Assembly: GCA_910585015.1 (NCBI GenBank)
Contig: CAJUCT010000049.1
Coordinates: 1 to 22,548 of the forward strand
Length of the DNA: 22,548 nt
Source: an uncultured Acetatifactor sp.
GTDB lineage: Bacteria; Bacillota; Clostridia; Lachnospirales; Lachnospiraceae
Direction of reading: 5' to 3'
Made by a program: the position numbers and the translations under genes. This document shows positions 7,668 through 15,746 of this stretch, piece by piece (positions within the stretch are counted from its first letter, which is position 1; each line of letters opens with the position of its first letter). The notes below the pieces were generated by a model. The model did not search any database. It was not told where the DNA came from and saw only the letters and a program-made list of their open reading frames with translations.

Positions 7668-9713
7668 CTATTGTATATCCGTCATAAGTTCCAGCACCGA
7701 ATCAAGTCCTTTTTCCACAGCGATCTGTACAGGCGTCTCACCCTGGTTATTGGCCCGGTTGTAGTCGGCGCCCTTCTTGATCAGGAAGCGTGCGCTCTCG
7801 GCAGAGCCATTTTGCAAGGCGTAGTGCAAGGCCGTATTTCCCCTGTTATCCGCAATATTGACATCGGCTCCGGCCCGGATCAGTTCTTTGGCTGTATCCT
7901 TGTACGTGTTCAGCATCAGGGCTGTCATGCCGTTATTGTCCGCATGGTTCACATCCACGCCGCGCTCTAAGAGTATGGTCATGAGTTCTTTGGTGTCCTG
8001 GATATCCTGGAGCAGCAGAAGAGGCGTTCTCCCGTCCTCCCGCGGCAGATCCAGGTTTTTCAAAGTTTGCAGCATTTCGATCCTCTGCTGTGAATCCAGT
8101 TCCCTGCCAAATTTTTTCTTCATGACCGCGAAATGGGCGGGTGTCTCGCCTTTCAGGTTCTTCAGGGTATCATCCGCGCCGGCGTCTATAAGCAGTTTTA
8201 CCACATCCGCATGGCCCTGGGCGCAGGCGCAGTGGAGAGCTGTTGTCCCGGCCTCCGCAGGTTCGTCCTGGGTTAGATTGATATCCACCCCCTTTTCGAT
8301 CATGACCTTCAACATTCCCATATGGCCCTGGTTGGCAGCCAGGTGGACAGCAGCCTTCCCGGTATTGGCGATCTGCTCCATGGATTCTCTGGACAGAAGC
8401 CGCGCGACTTTTTCAAAATAGGTTTCGTCTTTGGCGTCATTATATTTCTCCCTGGAGGCGATGATGTAGGCGGGTGTCTGTCCCCTTACCACCGCCTTAT
8501 CCATATCCACGTCCAGTTCAATCAGCTTTTGGACGGCACCGATGCCATAGCCGGCGTGAAGGCACTCGTCCCGCAGGCAGAGGATATCGCCGTGGTAATG
8601 GATGGGTATGGTGAAGTTCAGTCCCGCATCTTTGCACAGATCCAGCACATGGGATTCACTGTCGGCTACCAGGGCATTGTGCAGGATATCCGTTACCTCC
8701 CCCAGTTCGTCCTCATCGTCCGGGTCAAACTGCGAGAGCAGTTTTTTCGTCATGTACAGCGCAATGCCCAGAGCATCCTTGCCGTCCCGGACGAGATCAC
8801 AAAAGATATTGCTGGTGATCTGGCTTAGGGGGAATATGTTCTCGGGCCGGTTCTCCCCAGGCGTCGCTCCATGGTCTAAAAGGGCGTAATACATGGCCCA
8901 GTTTTGGAAATAGACGGCGTGCTGGAGGGGGGTCACGCCGTTTTTGTCCGCCACATCCAGCAGTTCCGGGCACTGTTTCATCAGCGTAAGAGCGGCCGTG
9001 CTGTGGCCGTTTTTCCGGGCCATCATCAATAGGGTGTTGCCTTCCTCATCCACATAATCGGTTTTGGCTCCTTCTTCCAGAAAGACCTTCGTCAGCGGCC
9101 AAGTGTAGCTGGAGCAGTAATCGTGGGACAGCAGCAGTTCCAGGGGCGTGAGTCCGTCTACGTTCTTCTGGTTGATATCGCAGGTCAGCAGGCGGGCGAT
9201 TTCTCCCCGCTGTTCCACGCTCTGTTCCAGAGCGTTAAACTCGATGGCCAGTCCCTCAAAACGGGGATATGCCAGAAAATGATAGGCGTTCATGCCTCTT
9301 TCGTCAGACAGAGAGTCCCTGGCCCCATGTTCCAGCAAAAGTCTGACCATGGCCAGGTTTCCCCGGGAACAGGCCAGCAGGAAAGGGGTAAGGCCATGTC
9401 CCTTGTGGTCGGGTAGATTGACATTTTCGCCTTCCACCCTTCCGTCATCGAGCATTTTTTCCACCGATGCATAGAAATTGTGCCAAACCAGAAGGTGGAA
9501 CAGCGTAAGTCCCAGGCTGCCCACCGGCGAGAGGAGCGCATCCTTTCCGCACACCGCTATAATGTCCTGCGCATCCTGCACGGTCTCCTCCGGCAGAATG
9601 TTATACTTATAGGTAAAGTTTTCATGATCGCCTTCCCACCAGGGAATGAATTTTGTCTGGTTGAATTGTTCGCTGGATGTCACCAGAAGCTCTGTAAGTT
9701 CTTTTAGGTCCAT
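7668..9713 (-). CDS. Large ankyrin-repeat protein
   Basis: This 681-residue protein consists almost entirely of ankyrin repeats, about a dozen, some degenerate. Clear units include GLTPFLLACSRGNLAMVRLL, GTTALHCACAQGHADVVKLL and GNTALHYALQNGSAESARFL, with the typical DVN-A-N linkers. The first 60 or so residues and a middle stretch of about 100 residues, which contains two acidic patches (DPDDEDELGE), do not follow the repeat. No signal peptide, membrane helix or enzymatic domain is seen, so it should be a cytoplasmic protein-binding scaffold; its partner is unknown. The AAGGAGG ribosome binding site is ideally placed before the ATG at 9713. It is transcribed towards the AIPR operon with a shared end hairpin. 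Ankyrin proteins of this size are uncommon in Firmicutes, so a role in interacting with foreign or host proteins is possible but not shown. Confidence 0.9.
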   Translation of the reverse strand: MDLKELTELLVTSSEQFNQTKFIPWWEGDHENFTYKYNILPEETVQDAQDIIAVCGKDALLSPVGSLGLTLFHLLVWHNFYASVEKMLDDGRVEGENVNLPDHKGHGLTPFLLACSRGNLAMVRLLLEHGARDSLSDERGMNAYHFLAYPRFEGLAIEFNALEQSVEQRGEIARLLTCDINQKNVDGLTPLELLLSHDYCSSYTWPLTKVFLEEGAKTDYVDEEGNTLLMMARKNGHSTAALTLMKQCPELLDVADKNGVTPLQHAVYFQNWAMYYALLDHGATPGENRPENIFPLSQITSNIFCDLVRDGKDALGIALYMTKKLLSQFDPDDEDELGEVTDILHNALVADSESHVLDLCKDAGLNFTIPIHYHGDILCLRDECLHAGYGIGAVQKLIELDVDMDKAVVRGQTPAYIIASREKYNDAKDETYFEKVARLLSRESMEQIANTGKAAVHLAANQGHMGMLKVMIEKGVDINLTQDEPAEAGTTALHCACAQGHADVVKLLIDAGADDTLKNLKGETPAHFAVMKKKFGRELDSQQRIEMLQTLKNLDLPREDGRTPLLLLQDIQDTKELMTILLERGVDVNHADNNGMTALMLNTYKDTAKELIRAGADVNIADNRGNTALHYALQNGSAESARFLIKKGADYNRANNQGETPVQIAVEKGLDSVLELMTDIQ

Positions 9714-9796
9714 AACTGCCTCCTTGATTATATTTTGGTTTTCTGTACTGTAAGTTCGTGTACTTCCGCGCCTATTTTTTCAGAGCAGATACGCTT

Positions 9797-9805
9797 ATTG
9801 TAGCA
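9797..9805 (-). promoter_or_regulatory. Possible extended -10 for the ankyrin gene
   Basis: Read on the minus strand, TGC-TACAAT lies about 85 bases before the ankyrin start codon. This is an extended -10 form. No good -35 hexamer is seen at 16-18 bases (only TTCCAT), so the call is weak. Confidence 0.35.
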
Positions 9806-9867
9806 CAACGTAAACAGAAATGGAAGATATGAACAGACAGTGGGAGAGGTTTTTTGAGAAAGTACCA

Positions 9868-9896
9868 TTGATTTTATGCGCAAATTATACTAAAAT
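9868..9896 (+). promoter_or_regulatory. Sigma-A promoter of the antiporter gene
   Basis: TTGATT (9868-9873) and TAAAAT (9891-9896) are separated by 17 bases. Transcription would begin near 9903, about 97 bases before the start codon, divergent from the ankyrin gene. The AT-rich leader between holds no recognisable riboswitch. Confidence 0.6.
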
Positions 9897-9999
9897 AGTG
9901 TGCATGGGATCGATTTTTTGTGTGATTTTTCCTATAAAAAGATATAAATATTACAATCACAGACATCCCGTGGAAAAAGCGTGATTGCGGAGAGGTGTA

Positions 10000-11550
10000 A
10001 TGAATATGTTGGAATTTTTAAATGGGCTGAACGGGGAGACGGAGGTGCTTCTGACCCTGTCTATCATATTGTTTTCCGGTTTTATCCTGACGAGGCTGAC
10101 GAACACGCTGAATATGCCCAAGGTCAGCGGCTATATTTTGGCAGGTATCCTGATTGGGCCCTGCTGCCTCAATTTTATTCCGCCTTCCATGATAGAAGGG
10201 ATGAGCTTTATCAGCGATCTGGCGCTGGCCTTCATAGCCTTTGGCGTAGGGAAGTTTTTCAAGAAAGAAGTACTTATGCGGACGGGCAAAAGGATTGTCG
10301 TCATCACCTTCAGCGAGGCGCTGGCGGCGGGTGTGCTGGTGACGCTGCTGCTGAAATTTATTTTTCGCTTAAACTGGGAGTTTGCGCTGATCCTGGGAGC
10401 CATCGCCACGGCTACGGCCCCGGCCAGCACCATGATGACCATCAACCAATACAAGGCCAAGGGGGAGTTTGTGGATACTTTGCTGCAGATCGTGGCCCTG
10501 GACGATGTGGTTTGCCTGCTGGCGTTCAGCATCGTGTCCGCCATTATCAACGGCAACGAGGCGGGCGGACTGTCGGTACATGACATTCTGATACCGGTGG
10601 CCTGCAACATTATGGTGATTGTGCTGGGCATCTTTTGCGGCTACTTTTTAAGCCGCCTGCTTATCCCTGCCAGAAGCCGAGACAATCGGCTGATCCTGGC
10701 CATTGCCATGCTGCTGGGGCTCAGCGGTATCTGCGCGGCCATGGACATATCCCCGCTGTTGTCCTGCATGGTATTCGGAGCGGTGTACATAAACCTTACC
10801 AGAGACAAAAAGCTGTTTCGGCAGATTAACAGCTTTACGCCCCCCGTCATGTCCGTGTTTTTTATTGTGTCGGGTATGAACCTGGATCTGAAGGCGCTGA
10901 CAACGGTGGGGGTTATTGGGGTGGCCTACTTTATTATCCGCATCGTCGGAAAATACATGGGTACATATCTTAGCTGCATGGTCATGGGAACCAGCAAGGA
11001 GATAAGAAACTATATGGGCCTGGCCCTGATTCCCCAGGCGGGCGTTGCCATTGGTCTGGCTTTCCTGGGGCAGAGAATGCTGCCGCCGGAGACGGGAAAC
11101 ATGGTTCTGACTATCATTTTGTCCTCCTCCGTGCTCTATGAGATGGTGGGACCTGTCAGTGCCAAGGCTGCGCTGCTTTTATCCGGCAGCATTTCCTATG
11201 GAAAAGCGGCGGATAAGCCGGAAGGGGCGGCGGATCCGGAGGAGATCGGGGGAGGGGAGGATTTTAAAGAAGCGGCACAAGAGCCGACGGCAAAACCCGC
11301 CGTCCAGGAAGAAAACGCAGTCCCCGGAGCCGAAGAGGAGGTATGCCCTCCGGAGCCGGATGAAAAGGATACCGAAGGAGAAGAGTCCGGTGAAGATGGG
11401 GAACTCCTGGAAGAGGAAGAGTACCAGGCAGTGCTGCCGGAACTGCTGGAATACAATAAAAGCGTGGAAGACCATGACGTCTACGATATCGAAAAGGAAG
11501 TAAAGCCGCCTAAGAATAAGAAAAAAAAGGGGAAAAAGGCAGCTAAATAA
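10000..11550 (+). CDS. Cation:proton antiporter with charged C-terminal tail
   Basis: This integral membrane protein of about 516 residues belongs to the monovalent cation:proton antiporter family (Na_H_Exchanger; Kef/CPA2-like). Roughly a dozen hydrophobic helices occupy residues 1-395. The region LALAFIAFGVGKFFKKE is typical of helix 3 and its cytoplasmic loop. APASTMMTINQYKAKGEF followed by ALDDVVCLLAFS carries the paired acidic residues of the CPA2-like ion site. It would exchange Na+ or K+ for H+. There is no RCK/TrkA-N domain; instead a Glu/Pro-rich tail of about 120 residues ends in a Lys-rich segment (PPKNKKKKGKK). The start at 10000 is chosen because GGAGAGG lies 4-7 bases upstream; an ATG two codons later is equally possible and a TTG at 9985 has no ribosome binding site. 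Confidence 0.88.
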   Translation: MNMLEFLNGLNGETEVLLTLSIILFSGFILTRLTNTLNMPKVSGYILAGILIGPCCLNFIPPSMIEGMSFISDLALAFIAFGVGKFFKKEVLMRTGKRIVVITFSEALAAGVLVTLLLKFIFRLNWEFALILGAIATATAPASTMMTINQYKAKGEFVDTLLQIVALDDVVCLLAFSIVSAIINGNEAGGLSVHDILIPVACNIMVIVLGIFCGYFLSRLLIPARSRDNRLILAIAMLLGLSGICAAMDISPLLSCMVFGAVYINLTRDKKLFRQINSFTPPVMSVFFIVSGMNLDLKALTTVGVIGVAYFIIRIVGKYMGTYLSCMVMGTSKEIRNYMGLALIPQAGVAIGLAFLGQRMLPPETGNMVLTIILSSSVLYEMVGPVSAKAALLLSGSISYGKAADKPEGAADPEEIGGGEDFKEAAQEPTAKPAVQEENAVPGAEEEVCPPEPDEKDTEGEESGEDGELLEEEEYQAVLPELLEYNKSVEDHDVYDIEKEVKPPKNKKKKGKKAAK

Positions 11551-11557
11551 CAGTATT

Positions 11558-11602
11558 TACCCTTTTTGGGGTTTTCATTGACTTGTCCGAACAAAAAGGG
11601 TA
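11558..11602. repeat. 11-bp inverted repeat straddling a promoter
   Basis: TACCCTTTTTG (11558-11568) and CAAAAAGGGTA (11592-11602) are perfect inverted copies separated by 23 bases. The spacer contains the -35 element of the SDR promoter and the right arm overlaps the first bases of the -10. It may be an operator for a dimeric regulator or, as RNA, the end hairpin of the antiporter transcript. Confidence 0.6.
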
Positions 11603-11606
11603 TATT
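11578..11606 (+). promoter_or_regulatory. Sigma-A promoter of the SDR gene
   Basis: TTGACT (11578-11583) and TATATT (11601-11606) have a 17-base spacer. The predicted transcript start is near 11613, about 39 bases before the start codon. The promoter lies inside an 11-bp inverted repeat. Confidence 0.7.
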
Positions 11607-11651
11607 ATATTCTATAATTGATAACCATTTTAAAATGAGAAGGAGAACACT

Positions 11652-12452
11652 ATGGGAGATTTTAAGGGCAAGACAGTCATTATCACAGGCGCAGGAAGGG
11701 CAGTGCTCAGCGACGGGAGATGCGGTTCCATCGGATACGGTATCGCCACAGCTTACGCAAAGGAAGGGGCGAACCTGGTTATCACGGGGCGCAATGTGAA
11801 AAAGCTGGAGGACGCAAAGCAGGAGTTGGAGGAGAAGTACGGCATCAAGGTTCTGTGTGTGCAGGCGGACATATGTGCCGGGGCAGACAATAAGGCCGTG
11901 GTGGAGAACGTGGTAAAGCAGACTGTGGATACATTTGGCGGCATTGATGTGCTGATCAACAATGCCCAGGCTTCCGCCTCAGGCGTGACCCTGGCCGACC
12001 ATACCACGGAGCAGTTTGACCTGGCCCTGTATTCCGGCTTGTATGCCGCGTTTTATTATATGCAGGCATGCTATCCCTACCTGGCCAAGAGCAAGGGATC
12101 GGTGATCAATTTCGCCTCCGGCGCGGGCCTGTTCGGCAACTATGGGCAGTGTGCTTATGCGGCGGCCAAGGAGGGCATCAGGGGTCTTTCCAGAGTTGCG
12201 GCCAACGAGTGGGGCAAGGATGGGATCAATGTCAATGTGGTATGTCCTCTGGCATGGACCGCGCAGCTGGAGAAGTTCAAGCAGGCTTATCCGGATGCCT
12301 ATGAGAAGAATGTGCATATTCCGCCCATGGGACATCTGGGAGACGCGGAACTGGAGATTGGTCGGGTCTGCGTACAGCTGGCTTCCCCCGATTTCAAGTT
12401 CATGACAGGCGAGACCATCACCCTGGAGGGCGGTCTGGGACTGCGGCCGTAA
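11652..12452 (+). CDS. SDR-family NAD(P)-dependent oxidoreductase
   Basis: This 266-residue classical short-chain dehydrogenase/reductase oxidises an alcohol or reduces a ketone with NAD(P)(H); the substrate is unknown. The Rossmann strand VIITGAG is followed by an insertion before GSIGYGIA, so the usual TGxxxGxG loop is stretched by about 9 residues and its end resembles the SIAWGIA of enoyl-ACP reductases. The catalytic set is that of classical SDRs: NNAQ near residue 104 (normally NNAG), Ser156, Tyr169 and Lys173 (YAAAK). The C-terminus is the standard GETITLEGG strand. The AAGGAG site is 7 bases before the ATG. It is a single-gene unit: its own promoter lies upstream and a strong terminator follows. 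A steroid, polyol or secondary-metabolite dehydrogenase is possible. Confidence 0.9.
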   Translation: MGDFKGKTVIITGAGRAVLSDGRCGSIGYGIATAYAKEGANLVITGRNVKKLEDAKQELEEKYGIKVLCVQADICAGADNKAVVENVVKQTVDTFGGIDVLINNAQASASGVTLADHTTEQFDLALYSGLYAAFYYMQACYPYLAKSKGSVINFASGAGLFGNYGQCAYAAAKEGIRGLSRVAANEWGKDGINVNVVCPLAWTAQLEKFKQAYPDAYEKNVHIPPMGHLGDAELEIGRVCVQLASPDFKFMTGETITLEGGLGLRP

Positions 12453-12503
12453 TGGCAGACAATTCAAACGGGTAGCGGGATTTTGTCCGGACAATCGGAT
12501 AAG

Positions 12504-12552
12504 AAAGTACACCCTCCTGCCAAAAAAGTTTGGCAGGCTGGGTGTACTTTTG
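12504..12552 (+). terminator. Rho-independent terminator after the SDR gene
   Basis: AAAGTACACCC (12504-12514) pairs with GGGTGTACTTT (12540-12550), and after a small internal loop CCTGCCAAA (12516-12524) pairs with TTTGGCAGG (12529-12537). A T-rich tract follows. The hairpin lies about 50 bases after the stop. Confidence 0.88.
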
Positions 12553-12578
12553 TATTTCGGGGCGACGCTAATCACATC

Positions 12579-12607
12579 TTGCAAAAATGCGGACAATATA
12601 CTATAAT
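12579..12607 (+). promoter_or_regulatory. Sigma-A promoter of the diguanylate cyclase gene
   Basis: TTGCAA (12579-12584) and TATAAT (12602-12607) are 17 bases apart. The predicted transcript start is near 12614, giving a leader of about 42 bases. Confidence 0.68.
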
Positions 12608-12655
12608 AAATATAATGAAAAATTAAGTATATTTCGGAAGGAATAGGATATACAC

Positions 12656-14314
12656 ATGAAAAAATGGCGTGGGGTATGGATCTTTTTATTGGGTATGATT
12701 CTCTTTCTTGGCATGAACCGCCAGGTGCAGGCGGAAGGAGAACAGGGGAGAGTGCTGTTTATCAGTTCCTATTCTTATGGATGGGATACGGTACAGCTGC
12801 AGATAGAAGGCTTTATTGAGGGACTGGCGCCGGGGATTTCGGCGGACTATGAGTTTATGGACACCAAGCGGCTGGACGCTGAAGCGGCGGAGCAGCTGCT
12901 GTATGAGCGGCTGAGGTATACCCTGTCCGTGGTGCTGCCCTATGACGTGATTGTGGTGGGGGATGACGCGGCGCTGAAATTTGCAATGGACTACAGGGAG
13001 GAACTGTTTGACGGGGTTCCCATTGTGTTTGAGGGAATCAACAATGTACAATATGCCTGGGAACTGGCGGAACAGGATCCTCTGGTCACCGGGGTGGTAG
13101 AGCAGCTGTCCCTGACGAAGAATATTGAGTTGATCCTGCAGCTGCGGCCGGAGATCAAAAGGATTGTGGCGGTCCTGGATGATTCCTTGACGGGACAGGC
13201 TGAGAGGGAGAACTTTTACAGTGTTCAGGATATGTTTCCTGACCTGACTTTTGGAGAGATCAATGTGTCGGATTGCAGTACAGCGGATCTGCGGACAAGG
13301 TTATGGCAGCAGCAGGATGACACCGTGCTGATTTTCATAGTCATGACGGAAGATATGAGCGGCAAGATGTATACCAATCTGGAAGCTATCCAGACCCTGG
13401 TGAAATATTCTAAAATCCCGGTGATGCGTATGGTGGACAGCGGGATAGAGGAAGGGCTTCTGGGCGGCTATGTGGTATCCATGAGAAAGTCCGGCCTGAT
13501 CGCCGGTCAAATGGCTACTTCCATTGTGGGCGGTATGGATCCGTTCAGGATTCCTGTGGCGGAAAGTCCCAATATGTATTACATAAACGAAGAGGCTATG
13601 CGTCAATATGACCTAGACATGGGTAAGCTGCCCAAGGATACGGAGATTGTCAACCACAAGGTCACATTTATCGAGAAATATAGAAATATTATTGTACCCA
13701 TGGCGGTGGTTGCGCTGGCTATGGTGGTGATTGTGCTGTTGGTGCTCTATGACAATCTGCACCGCAGAAAGCTGATGACGGAACTGGAGGGAACCCGAAA
13801 CATTCTGGAATCCGCCTCCCAGCACGATTTCCTGACAGGACTTCACAACCGAAGCAAATTTGTGGAGGATCTGACCAAGCTGACACAGCAGGAAGTTCCC
13901 TGCACAGTGTTTATGCTGGATATCGACGATTTTAAGAACATCAACGATGTGTATGGACATGCGGCGGGGGATGAGGCTCTGAAGCAGGTGGCGGACCGGA
14001 TGAAGGCCATGCAGTCCCAGATACTGACACCGTACCGCTATGCGGGGGACGAGTTTATCATGATTCTTCTCAGCGAGCATGAGAATATGATCGAGAAAAT
14101 AGCATATAAGTGCAGACAGGTATTCTCGGATGATTTTGTGATCCGGGGCGTCAAGCGGAAGGTTACCGGCAGTATCGGTATCGCCACTTATCCTAAGGAT
14201 GCGGACTCCATGGAACAGCTGATTGTGTGTGCGGACAAGGCTATGTATCTGGTAAAGAAGAGCGGAAAGAACAAATTTGCATATTACGGGCAGGAGCCGG
14301 AGGATGTTATGTAA
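12656..14314 (+). CDS. Membrane diguanylate cyclase with ABC substrate-binding-like sensor
   Basis: This 552-residue sensor enzyme should make cyclic di-GMP from two GTP. An N-terminal signal/anchor helix spans residues about 8-24. An extracytoplasmic domain of about 310 residues follows that resembles ABC_sub_bind periplasmic-binding proteins (VLFISSYSYGWDTVQLQIEG; VIVVGDDAALKFAM). A second membrane helix lies at about 344-365, then a short linker and a GGDEF domain from about 390. The domain has HDFLTGLHNRSKF, LDIDDFKNINDVYGHAAGDE and the active-site loop as AGDEF at 463-467, a variant usually still active. The RxxD inhibitory site before that loop is not present. No EAL domain follows. The extracellular ligand is unknown. 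It is a single-gene unit between a promoter at 12579 and a terminator at 14351. Confidence 0.92.
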   Translation: MKKWRGVWIFLLGMILFLGMNRQVQAEGEQGRVLFISSYSYGWDTVQLQIEGFIEGLAPGISADYEFMDTKRLDAEAAEQLLYERLRYTLSVVLPYDVIVVGDDAALKFAMDYREELFDGVPIVFEGINNVQYAWELAEQDPLVTGVVEQLSLTKNIELILQLRPEIKRIVAVLDDSLTGQAERENFYSVQDMFPDLTFGEINVSDCSTADLRTRLWQQQDDTVLIFIVMTEDMSGKMYTNLEAIQTLVKYSKIPVMRMVDSGIEEGLLGGYVVSMRKSGLIAGQMATSIVGGMDPFRIPVAESPNMYYINEEAMRQYDLDMGKLPKDTEIVNHKVTFIEKYRNIIVPMAVVALAMVVIVLLVLYDNLHRRKLMTELEGTRNILESASQHDFLTGLHNRSKFVEDLTKLTQQEVPCTVFMLDIDDFKNINDVYGHAAGDEALKQVADRMKAMQSQILTPYRYAGDEFIMILLSEHENMIEKIAYKCRQVFSDDFVIRGVKRKVTGSIGIATYPKDADSMEQLIVCADKAMYLVKKSGKNKFAYYGQEPEDVM

Positions 14315-14350
14315 AAGGGACTGAGAGAAAGTCGTGGAACTATGAATTAA

Positions 14351-14383
14351 GAGAGGGGATTGCTTCCCCTCTCATATTTTTGT
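14351..14383 (+). terminator. Rho-independent terminator after the diguanylate cyclase gene
   Basis: GAGAGGGGA (14351-14359) pairs with TCCCCTCTC (14365-14373) around a 5-base loop and is followed by ATATTTTTGTT. It lies 36 bases after the stop. Confidence 0.88.
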
Positions 14384-14451
14384 TGCAGTCACCATACAAT
14401 AGAGGGAGAATCGGGGATAGGAGCAGGGCTGCAGGCCGGTTCGTGGTATGT

Positions 14452-15477
14452 ATGGGAACATTTCTGGGAATGTTGGTTCGGATTGGGGCCGGGGTGGGTA
14501 TCTTTTTATATGGGCTGCATCTGATAAGCAGTTATTTGGAGGAACTGGCAGGACCGGCTGTGGAGAGAAGTCTGCGCAGGTTTACCGCCAATCCCTGGAT
14601 CGGGGCATTGACAGGAACAGTCATAACAGCTCTGGTGCAATCCTCCACAGCCGTAACCGTTATGACCGTCAATCTGGTTGATAAGGGCTTGATGACGCTG
14701 GAGCAGGCGGTGGGCGTGATCTTGGGGGCCAATGTGGGGACGGCAGGCACAGGGGTGATGGCGGCGCTGCCCATACGATCATTGGCGCCGCTTTTTCTGG
14801 CCGGGGGCGCATTGCTGGTGCTGGCTGCGGCAACGGCGGGGAAACTTCCGGACGGGGCTCGGGGTAAACAGAACTGTAGGAGAAATGCCCTGCCGGCCAG
14901 AATGAAATTGGTGGGAGCGCTGGCCATGGGGATGGGGATGCTGCTATTGGGTATGGAACTGATGCAGGAGGCCATGACGCCCTATCGCTCTTCCCCGGTG
15001 CTGGCCCGGCTGATGACCGGCCTTAAGTTTCCCGTGACCGGGGTGCTGGGGGGCGCAGTGTTCACTGCCCTGATTCAATCCTCCTCCGCCTCAGTGGCGA
15101 TCCTGCAGTCCATGGCGGCGGAGGGGCTGGTGGGCCTGGAGCAGAGCGCCTATATTGTTTACGGGCAGAATATCGGCACCTGTCTCACCGCACTGTGGGC
15201 CAGCGTGGGTTTAAGCCCCTCCGCCCGCAGCTGTGCCCGGCTGCACCTCCTGATCAACCTACTGGGCACAGGGATTTTCCTGGCGGCGGGCCGGGTAGTT
15301 CCATTGACCGCCTGGGTCGGTTCCTGGACGCCGGGCCATCCTGCATTGCAGGTTGCCAATTTACATTTATTTTTTAATCTGGCCTCCACGCTGTTGCTGC
15401 TGCCTTTTAGCGGAGCGCTGGTACGAATCGCGGGGGATACCCATTTTCCCAAAAATTCCTCTTTACATTTTGAATAA
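14452..15477 (+). CDS. Na/Pi-cotransporter family protein (no PhoU domain)
   Basis: This polytopic membrane protein of about 341 residues has the two-fold Na_Pi_cotrans repeat. The first half has ALTGTVITALVQSSTAVTVM with QSSTA at residues 63-67, and the second has GAVFTALIQSSSASVAIL with QSSSA at 209-213. Each is followed by a GxNxGT segment (LGANVGTAGTG; YGQNIGTCLTA). These QSS motifs form the substrate and Na+ site of the NptA/SLC34 family, which moves phosphate or related anions inward. The PhoU-like C-terminal domain found in many bacterial members is absent. The reading frame is open well upstream into the preceding gene, but the terminator at 14351 and the hydrophobic start MGTFLGMLVRIGAGVGIFLYG support the ATG at 14452. 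Its ribosome binding site is weak, and a GTG at 14443 is an alternative start. Confidence 0.85.
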   Translation: MGTFLGMLVRIGAGVGIFLYGLHLISSYLEELAGPAVERSLRRFTANPWIGALTGTVITALVQSSTAVTVMTVNLVDKGLMTLEQAVGVILGANVGTAGTGVMAALPIRSLAPLFLAGGALLVLAAATAGKLPDGARGKQNCRRNALPARMKLVGALAMGMGMLLLGMELMQEAMTPYRSSPVLARLMTGLKFPVTGVLGGAVFTALIQSSSASVAILQSMAAEGLVGLEQSAYIVYGQNIGTCLTALWASVGLSPSARSCARLHLLINLLGTGIFLAAGRVVPLTAWVGSWTPGHPALQVANLHLFFNLASTLLLLPFSGALVRIAGDTHFPKNSSLHFE

Positions 15478-15490
15478 AAAGTGCTATTGT
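15462..15490 (+). promoter_or_regulatory. Promoter of the T-box / thrS unit
   Basis: TTTACA (15462-15467) and TATTGT (15485-15490) are 17 bases apart, and a TG dinucleotide one base before the -10 makes it an extended -10. The -35 lies inside the end of the transporter gene. The transcript would start near 15497, just before the T-box. Confidence 0.65.
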
Positions 15491-15504
15491 AAGCCATAGA
15501 TAAA

Positions 15505-15745
15505 GCGTTGATGGGAAGAGTACCCTGTGGGAATCCACAGAGAGGGCGGCTGCGGCGGGTGCCGTAGGGTGGAAGCAGGCCCGGAGGAAACCAGGGGAAG
15601 ACCGTCCCGGAGTGGCTCTAATCAAGCCCGCGGCTCTGCGTTACGGAGAATGAAGGTGGTCAGGACCTGCCAGTTGGGGCTTGGCAACAAGGGTGGAACC
15701 GCGTATCTTACGTCCCTTGCAATAGAAATATTGCAGGGGCTTTTT
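15505..15745 (+). ncRNA. T-box leader, probably threonine-specific
   Basis: This is a tRNA-sensing leader that switches between termination and read-through according to tRNA charging. The diagnostic T-box sequence AAGGGTGGAACCGCG is at 15689-15703, and a terminator hairpin with a T-run follows at 15714-15745. Upstream, the AAGAGTACC and AGAGAGGG segments (15515-15546) fit the start of Stem I. An ACC triplet (15601-15603) after GAAG and before TCCCGGAG is the best candidate specifier codon, which would match threonine tRNA and the downstream thrS. The specifier assignment is by position and context only. Confidence 0.88.
15714..15745 (+). terminator. T-box-controlled terminator
   Basis: CCCTTGCAATA (15714-15724) pairs with TATTGCAGGGG (15729-15739) through a GAAA loop, followed by CTTTTT. 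The 5' arm overlaps the end of the T-box region, as expected for the exclusive terminator/antiterminator switch. Confidence 0.85.
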
Positions 15746-15746
15746 G

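Noticed and set aside
7858..8828. Plus-strand frames inside the ankyrin gene
   Set aside because: They are antisense shadows of a repeat protein with strong codon bias; the minus-strand frame has the repeats and an ideal ribosome binding site.
14227..14451. Upstream extension of the Na/Pi transporter frame
   Set aside because: It would overlap the diguanylate cyclase gene by about 90 bases and cross a strong terminator; the family start fits the ATG at 14452.
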